64,000 nt of DNA, from assembly GCF_024763615.1 (NCBI RefSeq), contig NC_077224.1, positions 22,909,078 through 22,973,077 of the forward strand, written 5' to 3'. The notes under the pieces were generated by a model that was not told the origin of the DNA, did no database searches, and saw nothing but the letters and a program-made list of their open reading frames with translations. Numbering within the stretch: position 1 is the stretch's first letter; each line of letters begins with the position of its first letter. A program made the translations under genes and the position numbers. Positions 1 to 12,633 of this stretch are shown here, in pieces. Origin of the DNA: Phlebotomus papatasi. Its lineage: Eukaryota; Arthropoda; Insecta; Diptera; Psychodidae.

Positions 1-59
1 ATATTTTATAGTTCTAATAACTGCATATGAGCTTGTACGAACTAATTTTTTCTAAGAGT

Positions 60-840
60 GTGGACGGCCCGTCCCGTCCCGTACCGTGCGTCGTATAACC
101 ACTTCTGGAGAGAGAACGGAGACAGATATCGACAAGCGGTTTTCGGCAAAGGTAAAATGTCGCGACGGGCATCTATAAATAGATCATGTCAGATGCACCC
201 CTACACTCCCCTGCTGCCATTTTGGTACACACCTTTTTGGTTTTATTCATAACTCAGCTCCTATGGCATGGATCGATCTCAAATTTTAGTATGTTATAGC
301 TATGCCTAATGGCTTTTGATAAAAAAAAACTTAAGCATCCCCTCCCAACCCCTGACCCGAAATATAAGGAGTCAAAAATTAAATTTTTTAAATTGCAATA
401 TCTTCGATTCTAATTGCCATAATTTGAAAAATCATTTGTGTTTTTAAAATATTTCATATAATACTACAACTCTTTTGACACCCTAACTTCATCCGATTTA
501 CTTGAAGGTCTGATTAGTCGAAAAGTCGATTTTCGAAAATTCGATGCCGAATATTTCGAAAACTAGAAAATGCTTTTTCTTTAAATTTTAGTATGTTGTA
601 GCTGAGGTCGAGACCTTTCTAAAGGTAGGTGGCATCCGTCTCCACTCCACTTTACTGTACCCCGACCCTTACTAAATATAACGAAATTGGCCGGTCTCTA
701 ATTCAATTCTCAATCGAATTTTCAAGTATTTCGAGTTTCAAGCACCCTGAGTTGAACGCTTTTAAGGTTCCCGTGTAAAGAATCTCAGCTACCATAAGCT
801 TATCTGGATTTACCAAAGGTCATTCATATCTGGAATATTC
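60..840 (+). repeat. Dispersed repeat family A, copy 1
   Basis: This block is a diverged copy of the one at 46920-48455. Shared landmarks in the same order are GTCGTATAACCACTTC, a GATATCGACAAGCG stretch, two TTTTAGTATGTTRTAGCTG segments, a CATCCGATTTA segment and AAGAATCTCAGCT near the end. No protein-coding frame is conserved between the copies; the short frames that occur carry no recognisable domain. It is probably part of an old transposon or retroposon, class not determined. Confidence 0.7.
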
Positions 841-1014
841 TTGTACAAGTATAAATTATTAACTAAATTTAAAATCCTACAATGAGTTATTTAAGAAATA
901 GGAGTTTCAAATGTAAGTAGAAAACGTCAGATATTTATCATAATAGTATTCCAAGTATAACAATATTTTATTACACTATTTTCAGTTTCCAAATTTTTAT
1001 TTTGTTTACAATGG

Positions 1015-1999
1015 CTCAGTTCAGTAATAATCTTTCGAAGAGATAAACCCACTCTAAAGCCAAGCGAAAGTTATTCGAAAGTCTACTGGAAGTCTATAGT
1101 GCAAGTTCATTTACTCGCCGCTTTAGCGCTGCTTGTTCTGCCATTTCGAATTTTGGTATTCTTGACACTTCAATCGTCAACAAGGTCAACAATGTCAACA
1201 ACAGTGTGCAAGAGTTTGCTGCAAAATGTGAATTTTTGTGTAGTTTTGTGGAATTTCAGGATGGCGGCGGAACGCTTTAATTGGATTTTTTTTTTTTTAA
1301 ATAAAATGATCTTTTCATAAACTTACTCACTTTTGTGTAACTCGTCAGTTTAAATGTTCGAACTTCTAATGGGTTTTTAGGTAAGTTCTCTTTCATATAC
1401 CTTCGAAACCTCAACAGGAGAGTACCCTAAAATCGGTAAGGTTATACCGAAAATAGACACAGGTTGATCCTGGAGAATACTCAGTTCGAAAAATTTGGCG
1501 GTAAACGATCAGCCCAAACTATCATACATCATGAGGATTTAGGATCAAGGATTAGCGTTTTCAGCGTAAATTTCTAATAAATATGCACACTTTGATTGCT
1601 GAAAGGCTTCTTAAATGCAACATAAATGGATTTTTCGTACAAAAAGGAGCACTCTGATCTTCCATTTACTCCAATCTTAATGCATTTTAAGATTTTGCGA
1701 TATTGCGTACCATTTCTGCATGTTTTTTCACCCAATTGACATTTAGAAAAGCACCCAAAAACCCCTAAAGTGAAGCTTTTTATTTTCAGCACTAGCGCTG
1801 ATGTCGCCTAATCCCCGTAATTTCACTAGACCTATGAATTTAGAAGATCAGCCTGATCCTCCAAATTATGGGCTGATTCGTGAGTTTATCGACACTAATC
1901 CTCATTTTTCGGCCTGATCCTTAAGCCGATCCCTGTGTCTATTTTGGGCTATGCGGGCTTTACTGAACGAGAGGAGCCCGTTTTACAACCTGCGAAGCT
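1015..1999 (+). repeat. Dispersed repeat family B, copy 1 (interrupted)
   Basis: The stretch 1015-1444 resumes at 1960-1999 and matches 54535-54990 in the same orientation (AGTAATAATCTTT, CCATTTCGAATTT, TTGACACTTCAATCGTCAAC, GTGAATTTTTGTGTA, TTACTGAACGAGAGGA). The second copy is continuous, so 1445-1959 here is an insertion. Function unknown; no domain is visible in the short open frames. Confidence 0.75.
1445..1959. mobile_element. 515-bp inverted-repeat element inserted in repeat B
   Basis: The ends carry an inverted repeat with core AAAATAGACACAGG (1450-1463; its reverse complement lies near 1933-1946). Compared with the uninterrupted paralog at about 54960-54975 (GGTTATTACTGAACG) the insert is clean, flanked by TTA on both sides (1442-1444 and 1960-1962). 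GATC-containing subterminal motifs recur inside. No coding potential. Superfamily undetermined; a 3-bp TTA duplication would suit PIF/Harbinger-type MITEs. Confidence 0.65.
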
Positions 2000-2015
2000 T
2001 TAACTTACAACTGTA

Positions 2016-3032
2016 AGGTGTCTACACATTATAAGAAATTTCTATCAAAAATGAGCTTCAAGAAGTGTTCTTCAAAAAAATTGCCTACACATTGGTGAGA
2101 ATTTTTGACAAAAAGATGGATTTTTGAAGAAAATTTGTCTAATGTGTAGACAAATTTCTTCAAAAATCATATCCAATTGAAGGTAATTTCCATCAAGAAT
2201 TTTTGAAAGAAATTACCCGCTACACATTGGAATAAAATTCATCAAAGTCATTCTTGACAGAATTCTTGACGGAAACCATCACGATTCAAGATTGTTTTTC
2301 ACGAAAATTTGTTATTTTCTGCTGGAAAAAGTGAGAAAAACGTTTGGTGAAGTTCCTTGGGATAGTATTTAGTGAATTTGTGAAGAAAATCTTCTAAATA
2401 TGCAAGGGAATAGTGTTTTTCTGGAGATGTCGTTCCTGGTGGAATCCAACCCAGCCTTTGAAGGAACATTTCCTGTGATTTTCCTCCAGAAATTGCCGGA
2501 AGTTAATCCATCTGTGTATTCTTGAGGTATTCCACAGTACAGTGGCCTCGTACTCCTTGGATAGCAAGATGGATGGAAAGGAGAAAATTTACGGGCACTT
2601 TGGAATCTCTATATGCCTTGGTTACCAATTAAAACAAGAGCTAACCAGAGCCACCGAGGAGATCTCAATGCAAACGAGAGCTGTCCGGAGCTACTAGAAG
2701 CCATCACTTGAACCCCCAGAAGAACATCAGAATGATCTTTTATATTATAAATGATCTTTTATGAATGATCTTTTATATTATACTATCCCAAGGAACTTCA
2801 CCAGACGTTTTTCTCACTTTTTCCTGCAGTGAAACAACAAATTTTCATGAAAAACAGTCAGAAGAGCAAGAAACTTGGAAATGATGGCAATCTGTCAAAA
2901 AATTTTTGATGGAAAATAAAAAACCCAGTGTGGAGGCATTTTTCTTCAAGAATTCCTTCAAAAATATGAATTTTTCTTTAAAAAATTCTTGAAATAATTC
3001 TTGATGAAATCAGCTCCAATGTGTAGACACAT
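2016..3032. mobile_element. Fold-back element, GTCTACACATT family, copy 1
   Basis: Terminal inverted repeats of the type GGTGTCTACACATT / AATGTGTAGACAC lie next to TA on both sides. Inside is a second long inverted repeat: AGTGAGAAAAACGT followed by GAAGTTCCTTGGGATAGTA at about 2325-2372 pairs with 2778-2826. Much of the element can therefore fold on itself. Repeated TTCTTGA/TCAAGAA motifs fill the arms. Related elements lie at 39474-39811 and 42252-42779. No open reading frame of note. Confidence 0.7.
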
Positions 3033-3034
3033 TA

Positions 3035-4200
3035 ACAGTCGAGTCAAAGGTCGCATTGCCTAAGAACCGAAGGTTCATAATTTTCAGCAAAAGACTGAAT
3101 AACAAAATGAGCATTAAATAAATTTATTAAAAAGGCATACATATACTTTATGTGGTGTATTATTAGGTAATGATTAAAATACTATTTTTAAATTAATAAA
3201 CTTGTTTTATTAAATGGTTTTGTCGTTAGCAGCTATAATACTTTTAAATTGTCAAAAACATTTTTAACTTTACGATAAATGTTTTATTTGATTTTTTTAT
3301 GTCTGTTTGATGAAAAAAAATTCCCTTCTCAAAGCTTATGCTTTGTATATGTTAATTGATCTAAAAATAAGCCTTTAGTAGAATTTTATCTGCAAAATTC
3401 ATCACTAAGAAAATTATCAGTCTTGTTGATTTCATTAATTGCACTTTCGTTGTAATTATTTGCTTACCAGTATTATTTCATGGTGTTTTAGCCATGGTCT
3501 CAATACGTCCAAAAGGTAGACACGTGTGAAAACACGCTCAACACAATGTACAATTTCTACGATTTTTACATTATTTACACATCGTCAATTTTATATCTTT
3601 CACAACATACAACATTTTTATTGCGATCAACGATTTTTATTCCTGGGGATTTCGATAACATGAGACCTTGTTGATGTCAAGAAATTGATTGTTAAATGGT
3701 TCGTGGTTTTCCTTGCTCAGTGAATTGTGTAGAACAATTTTTTATTCTTCTTTTCTCATCGTCAATTCCAACTGGGTAAATATGCAAGTATTAATTTATT
3801 GAATCCAATTGTGGGTCGATCATTTTGTCGGCGGCGGCTTGTGTGTTGTTTTGAGCCGCGATATTGGGTGAGAAAAGTACGCCTTATTGTATAAACATCC
3901 AATGCTTTTCAACATAAGCTCTTTTCTTTATCTCTGACGCACTTTCCCGTTCAACAATCATCCGTGAAATTATTTAGATTTCTTTTAGTATAGACATATA
4001 AAATAATTCCTCTTTAATGATTACTCTTTGAGCTATTGAGTACGACAGAAGGTTCAAATCAAAAGGTGAAGAAGGAAAGAATAAGTTAAAAAAAAGCCAC
4101 AACCGGAAAATCGACAAAGATATTTCAAATTTAGGAATATTAACAGATCAGGATAATTTTAAGAAATCGACAAATCATAATGTTTTTTTTTTCAGATCTT
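3035..4200. other. Unique AT-rich intergenic DNA
   Basis: No coding signal, RNA gene or repeat family shared with the rest of the window was recognised here. Confidence 0.5.
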
Positions 4201-4203
4201 TAT

Positions 4204-4370
4204 AGGGTGAAAGGAACACCTATTTACACTTTAAGAACTTTCTGTCAGAAACTATTGACACCCTCCTCTGTACCATTTGGAATACGAAATTTGAATACCT
4301 ATCCTTATCGAAAAACGTAAATGAATGATAAAAAGGCAGAAAAAACGCTATATTATTTACATTTTATTAG
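4204..4370 (-). repeat. Truncated MITE, TAGGGTGAAAGGAACACC family
   Basis: The left edge TAGGGTGAAAGGAACACCTA and inner CCATTTGGAATACGAAAT match, in reverse orientation, the right halves of the copies at 28813-29045 and 33815-34264. The other end is missing, so this is a partial copy. A small separate repeat follows at about 4470-4530 (GAACTGGGCTAAGCC, CTGAAGACCGCTT), also found at about 38508-38545. Confidence 0.6.
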
Positions 4371-4734
4371 ATATATTATATTTAGATATATTATATATAG
4401 ATATATTAGCAATTGACTTAATATAGATTGAAAAATTACTGCAATTGCTTTTTGTATAAGGAAATCCGGACCTTTGGGAACTGGGCTAAGCCCCTAGTCT
4501 GAAGACCGCTTAAGGCTTAAAAGGTTAACTGATCAATATAAGTATCCAAGGGGGTAATAACACCAGAGAATTGGTGAATAATGAGTATTCCCGTTTTGGT
4601 GAATATGCGAGTATTTACACCATTTTCACCATTTTTCCCTGAATTTCGAATTTTATTACAGTGGCAAACGCACTTTTCTAACAGCGAAATGTCATTCGCT
4701 TTCTGGATGAATTTGCCCCATTAAAAAAGCATCC

Positions 4735-5600
4735 CAGGAGAAATTTCCCTATTGATTCTTCTATAGGAAAATTTCATTAAAAAAAACTGTGGGAATTTCT
4801 CAAGAAAACCACAAGGAATTCTTAATGAATTTTCAGTCTTGGAAAATCCGTTAGTTTCTTAGGGAATTCCCGGAGAATTCCTAGAGAAATTCTGTGGATT
4901 ATTTCCTCGAACATTTCTTGGGATTTGCCCCAGAAATGTCAATATTTTTGTAGTGAATTTTCCCATAAATGTCTGCAAGAATTCCCTTCTTGGAAATTAG
5001 AAGAGAATAACTGAAGAAATTACTTTTCTGCGATGTATGAAAGTTTCCCAATGAGTTCACAGAAAATTCCGTTCGATTTTTTGTAATTAGAGTCCCGGGA
5101 AATTTCCAAAGAATTCTTTGAGAGTTTTCCATTGATTGTTTCCTCTGAAATTCCTTAGGATTTTCAACAGAAATTTCGTTATGGATGGAATTTTGTCCTA
5201 GAAATTCCCGAAGATTCCACACATGGGAATACGGATGAAATCACTGGAGAAATTACTTCGCTTAGAAGTAGAAATTTCCTATGGAGAACACAGATATTTC
5301 CCAAAGAGATTTTCAGTTTCGGAAAAATCGGTAATATCCTAGAGAGAACTTTTGATGATTTCCTCTAAAAATTTCCTTAGGTGATTTTTAAAACAATTCC
5401 CTGGACTTTCCTATGGAACATTTTTTGTTGACTTCGAATATATTCCCTTAGTATTCTCTAAATATTTTCTACAATACGAATTCCAGTGGAATCAGTATAG
5501 AAATGCCTTTAGTAAGCTATAGAAATTTTTTGAGAAGGTCACCGATGATTTGCATAGGAAAATGTCCTTAGTTTTTCCTAATTTTCTTATGTTTTTTCTT
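4735..5600. repeat. Degenerate GGAAATTTCC/GAATTCC-rich array
   Basis: The block is dominated by variants of AGGAAATTTCC, GGGAATTCC and CTAGAGAAATTC recurring every few tens of bases, as in an old tandem array or collapsed fold-back. The 107-residue open frame on the minus strand within it (4899-5222) is a by-product of this repetition: its peptide repeats RE/FLG/NFH-type units with no domain. Confidence 0.45.
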
Positions 5601-5636
5601 GGATGTTTGGACTGGAGTGATTAATGTATGATTGAA

Positions 5637-5870
5637 GATTTTCCGGTGATCGCCAGTGGGATTGAAGTCACCTCAAGATTAAAAACACTTTTTGATTTGC
5701 TCCAGAACTTTCGATCCGGGTTTGGACCTTCTTCACTGACTATAAGGATATTTTTTTTTATTAATTTTAAAAGAGCTCTGGGGAAGATTTTAAAAAAGTG
5801 TTTTTAAGCTTGAAGTGACTTCATTCCTACTGGCGATCACCGGAAAATCATCAATCATTACTGAAGTTTC
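5637..5870. mobile_element. Hairpin family (TTTCGGTCCGGAT type), old copy
   Basis: Arms CCGGTGATCGCCAGTGGGAT at the left and, reversed, CACTGGCGATCACCGG-like at the right (about 5825-5850) flank AAAAACACTTTTT segments and a degraded CAGAACTTTCGATCCGG. It is the most diverged of four copies (others at 39538-39720, 48500-48770 and from 63879 to the window edge). Confidence 0.6.
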
Positions 5871-6497
5871 CTCAAGACTTCTTGGGGAAATCTTGAGGAA
5901 ACTTCCCAAACAAGGAGGTATGAAAACTTCAGTAATCTGTTAAAGATATACTTCGGTCGAGATGTTTTTTCTAGTACTATTTAGCAAGATGTTTTCATAA
6001 ATTATCTTAGACTTGAATATCCTTAATCCTACTTTGTAATTATTATAGCTTATTATAAATATCCATATTTTAAAAATTGTTTAATTTAGAATATTTCGTG
6101 TTCTTTGTTATTGAGATTGTACAAGAAAGGCATATTCCTCGATATTGTTTAAGTGGGATAGAAATCAATCTTCTCTCTATATGTTTCACCGATATTAACT
6201 CTCAAACAACAAAACACTTCATTAATATTTAAATAATTATTTATTGTTTTTTTTTCTGTGGTACCCGGAATTTAAAAAGAGACGAAATATTTAAAGAAAA
6301 GTAAAAAATTGCAAATTTAGTAAATGTACAACACCCTGTATGGTGAAATAATCTGAATATTTATTCACTTTTAGGTGAATATATATTTTCACTTCCAGGT
6401 GAATATGTAAGTAGTGAGTATTTTCATGTTTCTCCATACAAAAAAAGTGAATGTGTGAATACAGATCAATTTTTTTAGCTGAGTTATTACCCCCTTG

Positions 6498-7570
6498 TAA
6501 ATATCGCACATCGATAAGTAATCACTTATCGTCATTTGCAAAAAAAATCGACAAATCGGCACTTTCTGTGAATAATAGCCTAGATTTTCGAAAAATATAG
6601 AAAAATTATCACAATCTTTGTCAAAGATTCATAGACAACAATGCAAAACTGACTTGTTTTTAAAATTATAGATCGCCACAATTTTCAGAGATAAACATGC
6701 GTATGATCTTTGTAGATAGTTCAGCTGAACAGTCATCTACCCCTATGGTTCAAATTCAGACTGTTGGAGTCTTTTTCCCTAAAAAGATCATCTTTTTTAT
6801 CAACAATGGACTACACCCTATAATTTAATATGAATGTCCAAAACGTCCAAAACCATTGTTGCGAGTACTGCAAAAAATGATGATTTTAATCTTTCTGAAA
6901 GGTGATTATATAATATAAAGGAATGTCGACGGGTTGTAAGGGCTTATTCTCAGTGAATAAATCGTATTTCGCGGTAAATTACAACACATAGATATATGAA
7001 ACATAAAAATTTATATATAAATATAACAATTGCTTTTTATTACAACTCGCTTCATATATTGTTTGTAATTTGTATCACAACTAAAAATGGGAAAGAGTCA
7101 CCCTTGGCGATGACCATTTGTTATCTCTCACAACTTAGAGAGTTGGTCAATTGTGTTTGTGGTACCTTTTCAAAAAATCTCCCTCCAAAGTACAAAAGTA
7201 CTTAATGCCATATAAACCCTCATTTTTGGGAAACATTGAGAGAGGGTGAAAAAATTTTAGCGCACAATTCCATATAGACCGTAATGATAATGTCCGACGT
7301 GATACCACAAAATTCCCATTTTAATCGAGATTTACATGACCCATTCCATGGGAATTGTCTCAAAAATGGGTTTGCATCAAATTTTGAACGAAGTATTTAT
7401 TTCAATCGTCATAAAATCCTCTATTTGACTACTGAGTCAAATTAGTTAATGATATTATGGCATCACAGTCTATATGAAGCAGTAAGATACAAGTAAGTTT
7501 GACTAACAAGATTAAAACAAATAGTTATTGGAATTATTTATGTTCAAACTAGAGAAAAAAGTTGATAAGG
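6498..7570. other. Unique AT-rich intergenic DNA
   Basis: No gene, RNA or shared repeat was recognised. Short open frames are chance. Confidence 0.45.
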
Positions 7571-7574
7571 GTAG

Positions 7575-8320
7575 GGTGCACGAGATCTACATGATAGAGT
7601 GGTCGCCATCTTGATTTGACGTTTTTATCCGCCATTTTGAATAACTGTCAAAATCTAGAACTCCTGATTGGGCTGAAATTTTAGTATATTATAGCCTATA
7701 TAAATAGCTTTTCAAAATGTAGTTTTGTTCCGACTTAGGTCGAACAATTACCTAATTACAGAGGCTCAAATTTTAAAATTTTGAAATATTCATATTTTGG
7801 CGGTCTTTATTTTTCATCTTGAATATTTGAGAACTAAACAAAATGTCTCAGTAAGCACTAAAATAGTTGAGGCTTTTAATTTATATATTTATTCATTATT
7901 ACTTAATTAAAATAAAATATAAACGAAAAATTCATATCATTACTTTATTTTTTAATCTTTGTAACAACAGTTTTTCAGATCCTTAAATAATATGCTATTA
8001 TAAGCAAAAACCTTACTTTTTCTTATTCAATGTTTATTAGACCTATCACCTAACGATAGTGCTGTCTTTTTTGTGATGGTTTTAATAAAGGAAGTCCCCC
8101 GTAGTTTTGTATTCAAGGAATTGTCAAAATTTTTAACTTAAAGCCCCTGTATCCAGACAATCCCGTGACCTAGGTCGGATTATATATATGTTCTGAAAAG
8201 GTCTTGATATCAGCTACAACATACTAAAATGACCAATTTTAAACTAAATATTAAACTCGTTCCGTTTGACGTTTTGAAATTTTCTATCCGTTCCGTCACA
8301 AAAGGTGGTCAGATAAAAGG
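7575..8320. repeat. Degraded inverted repeat related to family A
   Basis: TGAAATTTTAGTATATTATAGC near 7675 and its reverse-type AGCTACAACATACTAAAATG near 8210 face each other, and TTTGACGTTTT motifs lie near both ends (about 7615 and 8268). The TTTTAGTATGTTATAG signature is the one in repeat family A. Probably an old fold-back transposon. Confidence 0.4.
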
Positions 8321-10206
8321 TGGCCGGTATTTCACTCAAAGTGGCCGGAATACTACCCAAAGCAATGTCCATATTATTATTAATTTTTCAATATTTTAGG
8401 AAGTGATTTAAAGAAAACCAAGATGATAAACTAGTTTTCAAGGTTCCACACAACCTTCCCGAAAAGGAACTAACAAAAAATATCAATATGAATTAAAAAT
8501 ATTGCATTTCAAACTTAGGAGTTCGGTGCTTATACGCAAATATGTCAAAATTTGGCACACTTACCTTATAAGACAAAAATTTGATCTTATTTGTCATGAA
8601 ATATTTCACAATCAAATATTTCTCTCATCAGAAAATTTCAAAAAGTAAAAATTTCAAATAGTTCTAAAAACGTTATTGAGAAATTTTTGTTTTAAGAAAT
8701 TAATGTGAAAATTTGTAGTGGAATAGCACGACATAACGATTCTTATGCTATTTTTGGCCATAACAATCTTTAAAACAAATAAATTAATTTAGAAATTAAA
8801 ACACCTTCACATGCTCTTCGAAATGAATATATCACCTGTGTGACATAATTGGAGCTCTTTATCGCATCTCCCTCCCATCAAAATTTGCATCCTGAAAGCT
8901 TTCCTGTATTAAATATCATCAATTTCCCCAGAGAAAATTCACATTTGTTGATAACAGTGGGATGGGAAATGTGCGTTTAGGAAACACTAATACGCCTTGA
9001 CAGGCTTTGTTGGATGTTAAGTCAACCGCGGAGTCATCCCCGAAAACCATTTCAGATGCCACTTGAGAAAAGGTAATTTTGGAAGAGGAAATTGCCTTTC
9101 TTCACCCTCAAGCACTACTTATTATTGAATTTATCCGATTTATCTCACAGTGTTTAATATATTTTTTGGTGCCAAAAAACTTGGAAGGACTTTGGTTTTT
9201 TTTTCTGTCAAATGCCTAGAGGGGTTGGTGAAATTTTATTTATTTTGGAGAGGAGAAGGGGGAATTTAGTAATTTATGGATAAAAACGAGATGTGAGTGA
9301 AAATCTATTCATATGCCTGAGCTAATTGAAATTGTTGCCTGAAGGGACATGCGTAGCAATTCAAAATAGGATTGTTAATAGCATTTCATGTCGCCTTCAG
9401 GGGGTTTATCTTTTTGTTTGTCACGACCACATTTTCGACAATATCAGACCAGCCAGTAAGGGATAAAAACGCAGATAAATGATATTATGTAGCATTTTTA
9501 TGTCACTCACATTTTTTTTTTGTATTCATGCTGTAGTTTGAAGAGAAATATTTCAAACAGGGGTTGGTTTTACCCCATCATACGATAATTGCATAAATGC
9601 AATAAAATCGTTCAACACATCGAACGCGTATTTACTAAGATGCATTTTTTATTTTACTGCCAGAACTCATTTTTCAACTATAACCCTCCAAAGAAAAAAA
9701 CATCTTCGTCACGAATCTTCATTGTTGTATTATTTATGTTATTCCTGAAAGGTTTCCCATCCATCCTGTAGAAAGAATAACAACCATTTTGGCGCTAGGG
9801 ATGAATTATCTCTCGACAACAAAAAAAGAGAACCCTCTCTTAAAAACTCATCAAAAACTAGCAATCTAAGGGAACAACCTTGATTGACAGATTTTTAAAC
9901 TTTGGAGTGTGAATTGAGGGTTGTCGCTGAAAGACGACACTTTTCAGCCCTCTGTTTAAAAATTCACCCCACCAATACTCATCAAAGGGACTGTTTATTG
10001 CGCCAAAAAACCAATAAGCACTCTATAATATGGAAAGATCAATCATCATGACAGTTTTTCATCCTCCTCGAAAAATAAGAACGAAAACATAGGTTATACC
10101 CTCCCCTTAGGGACCAACCTGTGAATTGGCATATTTGCCAAAAAAGACACTTTTCTCTGTGGCAACTAATTTTAATGATACGGCCATTCTGGTTAATATC
10201 TGTAAC
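8321..10206. other. Unique AT-rich intergenic DNA
   Basis: No coding region, RNA gene or shared repeat was recognised. Some sub-blocks (about 8860-9470) are less repetitive and may hold regulatory DNA, but nothing specific is visible. Confidence 0.45.
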
Positions 10207-10208
10207 TA

Positions 10209-10463
10209 CACTGAGAGAAATCCGAAAAGGTTAAAATAACATTCCGGAAATGTTAATTTTACCCTGCAGTATTGATCCGAAATCGGTGTAAATATTACCC
10301 TTTTTAGGTGTATTGGGGGTTAAAGTTACCCTTTTCCATGTTAAATTTACCCTTAAAAATGTGTAAAATTAACATTAAAAAATGTTGATATATTTTTACA
10401 CCTAAAAGGTGTTAAATTCATGAGGAAGAAAAGTTAATCGCACCCCCAGTTTTTTTCTCAGTG
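10209..10463 (+). mobile_element. MITE family CACTGAG, copy 1
   Basis: This is a 255-bp element flanked by TA (10207-10208 and 10464-10465). Terminal repeat CACTGAGAGAAA at the left and TTTTTTCTCAGTG at the right. The interior folds back through mutually complementary GTGTAAAATTAACAT / ATGTTAATTTTAC type segments and GGGTTAAAGTTACCC. It has no coding capacity. The TA duplication and the termini suggest a Tc1/mariner-type (possibly pogo) helper. Five further copies are in the window. Confidence 0.85.
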
Positions 10464-10465
10464 TA

Positions 10466-12069
10466 GTAAATCAATCAAACGCATATATTTTAAATTATTG
10501 TCTATAAATATATGCTAATCAGACCTATCATGACAGAAAATCTGTGTATTAGAGGGTGTAATAAAATGCATGATAAGGGTATCTGCATTTTCAATAAGGC
10601 CAGAAATCTTCCCCTTGATAATTTAGTACATTTTTGTATAGTCAGGAAGCTTTAGTCATCGAAAATTCATTCAGCTGTTTTCCATGAAAGTATTTCTTAG
10701 AATTCTATATGTGCTCAAAAAATATCATAACTTGCTCAAGAGTGAAAAATCTTCCATAAATCATTGTGCGGAAGAAAACCCCATCGTGGAAATTGAGCGA
10801 ACCGTGAAAATTAATATGGAAGAAAAGAAATAAAATGCTATTAGAAGAAAAGTGATCCTATTTGAGAGATAAATTCTACGAAATATAATTTTAAACACTC
10901 CAACTTCTCAATTTCATCTGTGAAGTATACCTATCATTCAACAGTGAATTAATCAGTCAAAGGCACTCTTCATTTATCATGCGAGAAAAGTATGACTTGA
11001 GAAAGATCTAACGAAGATGAGTTCTATAGCAAAACACCATAGAGCTGAAGTTTGGTGAATAATGTGCCAGTATAATCTTTTAATATACATACTCTTTAAT
11101 AATTATCGCGTCAAACATTTCATCACATCATAATCATAATAATTCCCAATTTCCAGGAGATCTCTCACACAATTTCCGCTTCTTTTCTTTTTCATTTTTC
11201 CCGTTGGGAGCTCTTGTTTTTCATCTTTAAACACTCTATTGGCGGCTTCTCAGCATCGTCAAGTGGTAATTAATAGTGCTGTATTATGTTGTATTTTTAT
11301 CTTGGACACGATTTTCCCGAAGACTATGAGCAATAGTCTAAGAGACTTCAAGGGGAGGAAAAGTGCCGCGCCCACCCAATTTTCCAAACAGCAAGCATAA
11401 ACAGTAAGAATCTTCAAGGAAGGCCCCCACGGAAGAATCATTTATTTTCCTCAACCGCCATCGAATAAACAACTTTTGATTTTCTAACATCCCCAACTCC
11501 ATGTCAGTCAAACTTAATGATGGACAAACAGTCGGTTTATCGTGTGTGATCATTTCACGGAAATGAGGATGTCTACTTGAGTTTTTCTTCATAAATAATT
11601 ACAAGACATTTTCACAAATTTAAATTGGACATCCTCATCTAACCAAAAGATTTTTGTTTTAATTTATCACCACAAATAACTGAAAATTCTGTTGATTAAC
11701 AAATTGCCTCAACTTTTCTTTGAGTCTGACTGTTGAGTATCATTGAATGACACCGAAGAGGCGAATAACACTTAATTAAAATTTACAAAGTTTATTTTTT
11801 CCCATAAATAAAATTTATATTTATCTGTTGTGTGTCAATTCGAAACAAAATCTCAATATAAAATCTCCAATAACTTATCGTGGACTCTTAACTTATTCTC
11901 TCTATTGTGGCATGTTTTTCGTAAGAGTGGCGATGGAAGATCAAATCATTTGATCCACTCAAAAGTTATACAGTTGGCATCAAAAGATTGAGATCATCAC
12001 AGTGTGTGACATTACAATTAATTTTATAAAATATATCACGAAAAGCCGCTCTTATTTTGAAAAAGATAT
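10466..12069. other. Unique AT-rich intergenic DNA
   Basis: Nothing beyond AT-rich unique sequence was recognised. The minus-strand open frames at 11259-11592 overlap each other in two frames and show no domain. Confidence 0.45.
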
Positions 12070-12071
12070 AG

Positions 12072-12631
12072 TCAAGTGTGCTAATCCGGGCGCTTCGCTA
12101 TCTGGATCGCTTATGACTAATCTACTTAAAATAATATTTTTATTTTCATTTCCGTAATATAGTCACTACTCCAACATAATATAACTCAAGTTTGAGAAAA
12201 TAATATTTTTATCCATTAAATAAGTGAGTGCCCGAATTAGCACACTTGACTGTAATCGACTCATTTCAATCTTGTAACAGCTGGGTTCTTCACTAAAAAT
12301 TTTCTAGCAGTGATATTTTTGCTAATGACAGCTGGTTGATTGAAAACATTTATTGTTTTTTCCTTGTGGAAAAAGTATTTTAAATCCAAAGGTTTAATTA
12401 AAAGTGAATTAGCGAAAAGGCGACCCAGTTAGTGCATTCTAACTTGTTTCAGTATTAATATTATTTTATAAATTTTCTTTAATATTTTTAATAATTCTTT
12501 TTATATTATGTTTCTGAATGAAACAGTGAATAATTCTATGGATTTAGAAGAAGTAAAAAGGAATTTCATCAGTCCAAAAACAAGCGTTTAAGTAACACTC
12601 TTCGGAAAACGATCCAGTTGCCCCACCTTAC
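12072..12631 (-). mobile_element. 560-bp TA-flanked element, copy 1
   Basis: It matches 61029-61588 in opposite orientation over its full length (CTTCGCTAT, TTTTTATCCATTAAATAAGTGAG, ACAGCTGGTTGATTGAAAAC, CAATAAATG-type, AGTTAGTGCATTC-type). Both copies are 560 bp and TA-flanked. The ends differ: GTCAAGTGTGCTAAT at one, GTAAGGTGGGGCAACTGGAT at the other. This copy also has an internal inverted partner of the first end (12236-12254), absent from the other copy. No open reading frame. Confidence 0.75.
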
Positions 12632-12633
12632 TA

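Larger units (their letters stand above)
4547..6497. mobile_element. Possible composite element bounded by CAAGGGGGTAATAAC repeats
   Basis: A perfect 15-bp inverted repeat, CAAGGGGGTAATAAC, stands at 4547 and, reversed, ends at 6497. Next to each end lie TTCACC/GGTGAA-rich segments that also mirror each other loosely. The interior holds a decayed repetitive block and a hairpin-family copy, listed separately. No transposase frame is visible. The pairing could be coincidental remnants of two insertions. Confidence 0.4.

Noticed and set aside
4899..5222. 107-codon minus-strand gene
   Set aside because: The peptide is made of repeats of the underlying GGAAATTTCC/GAATTCC array; no domain or splice context.
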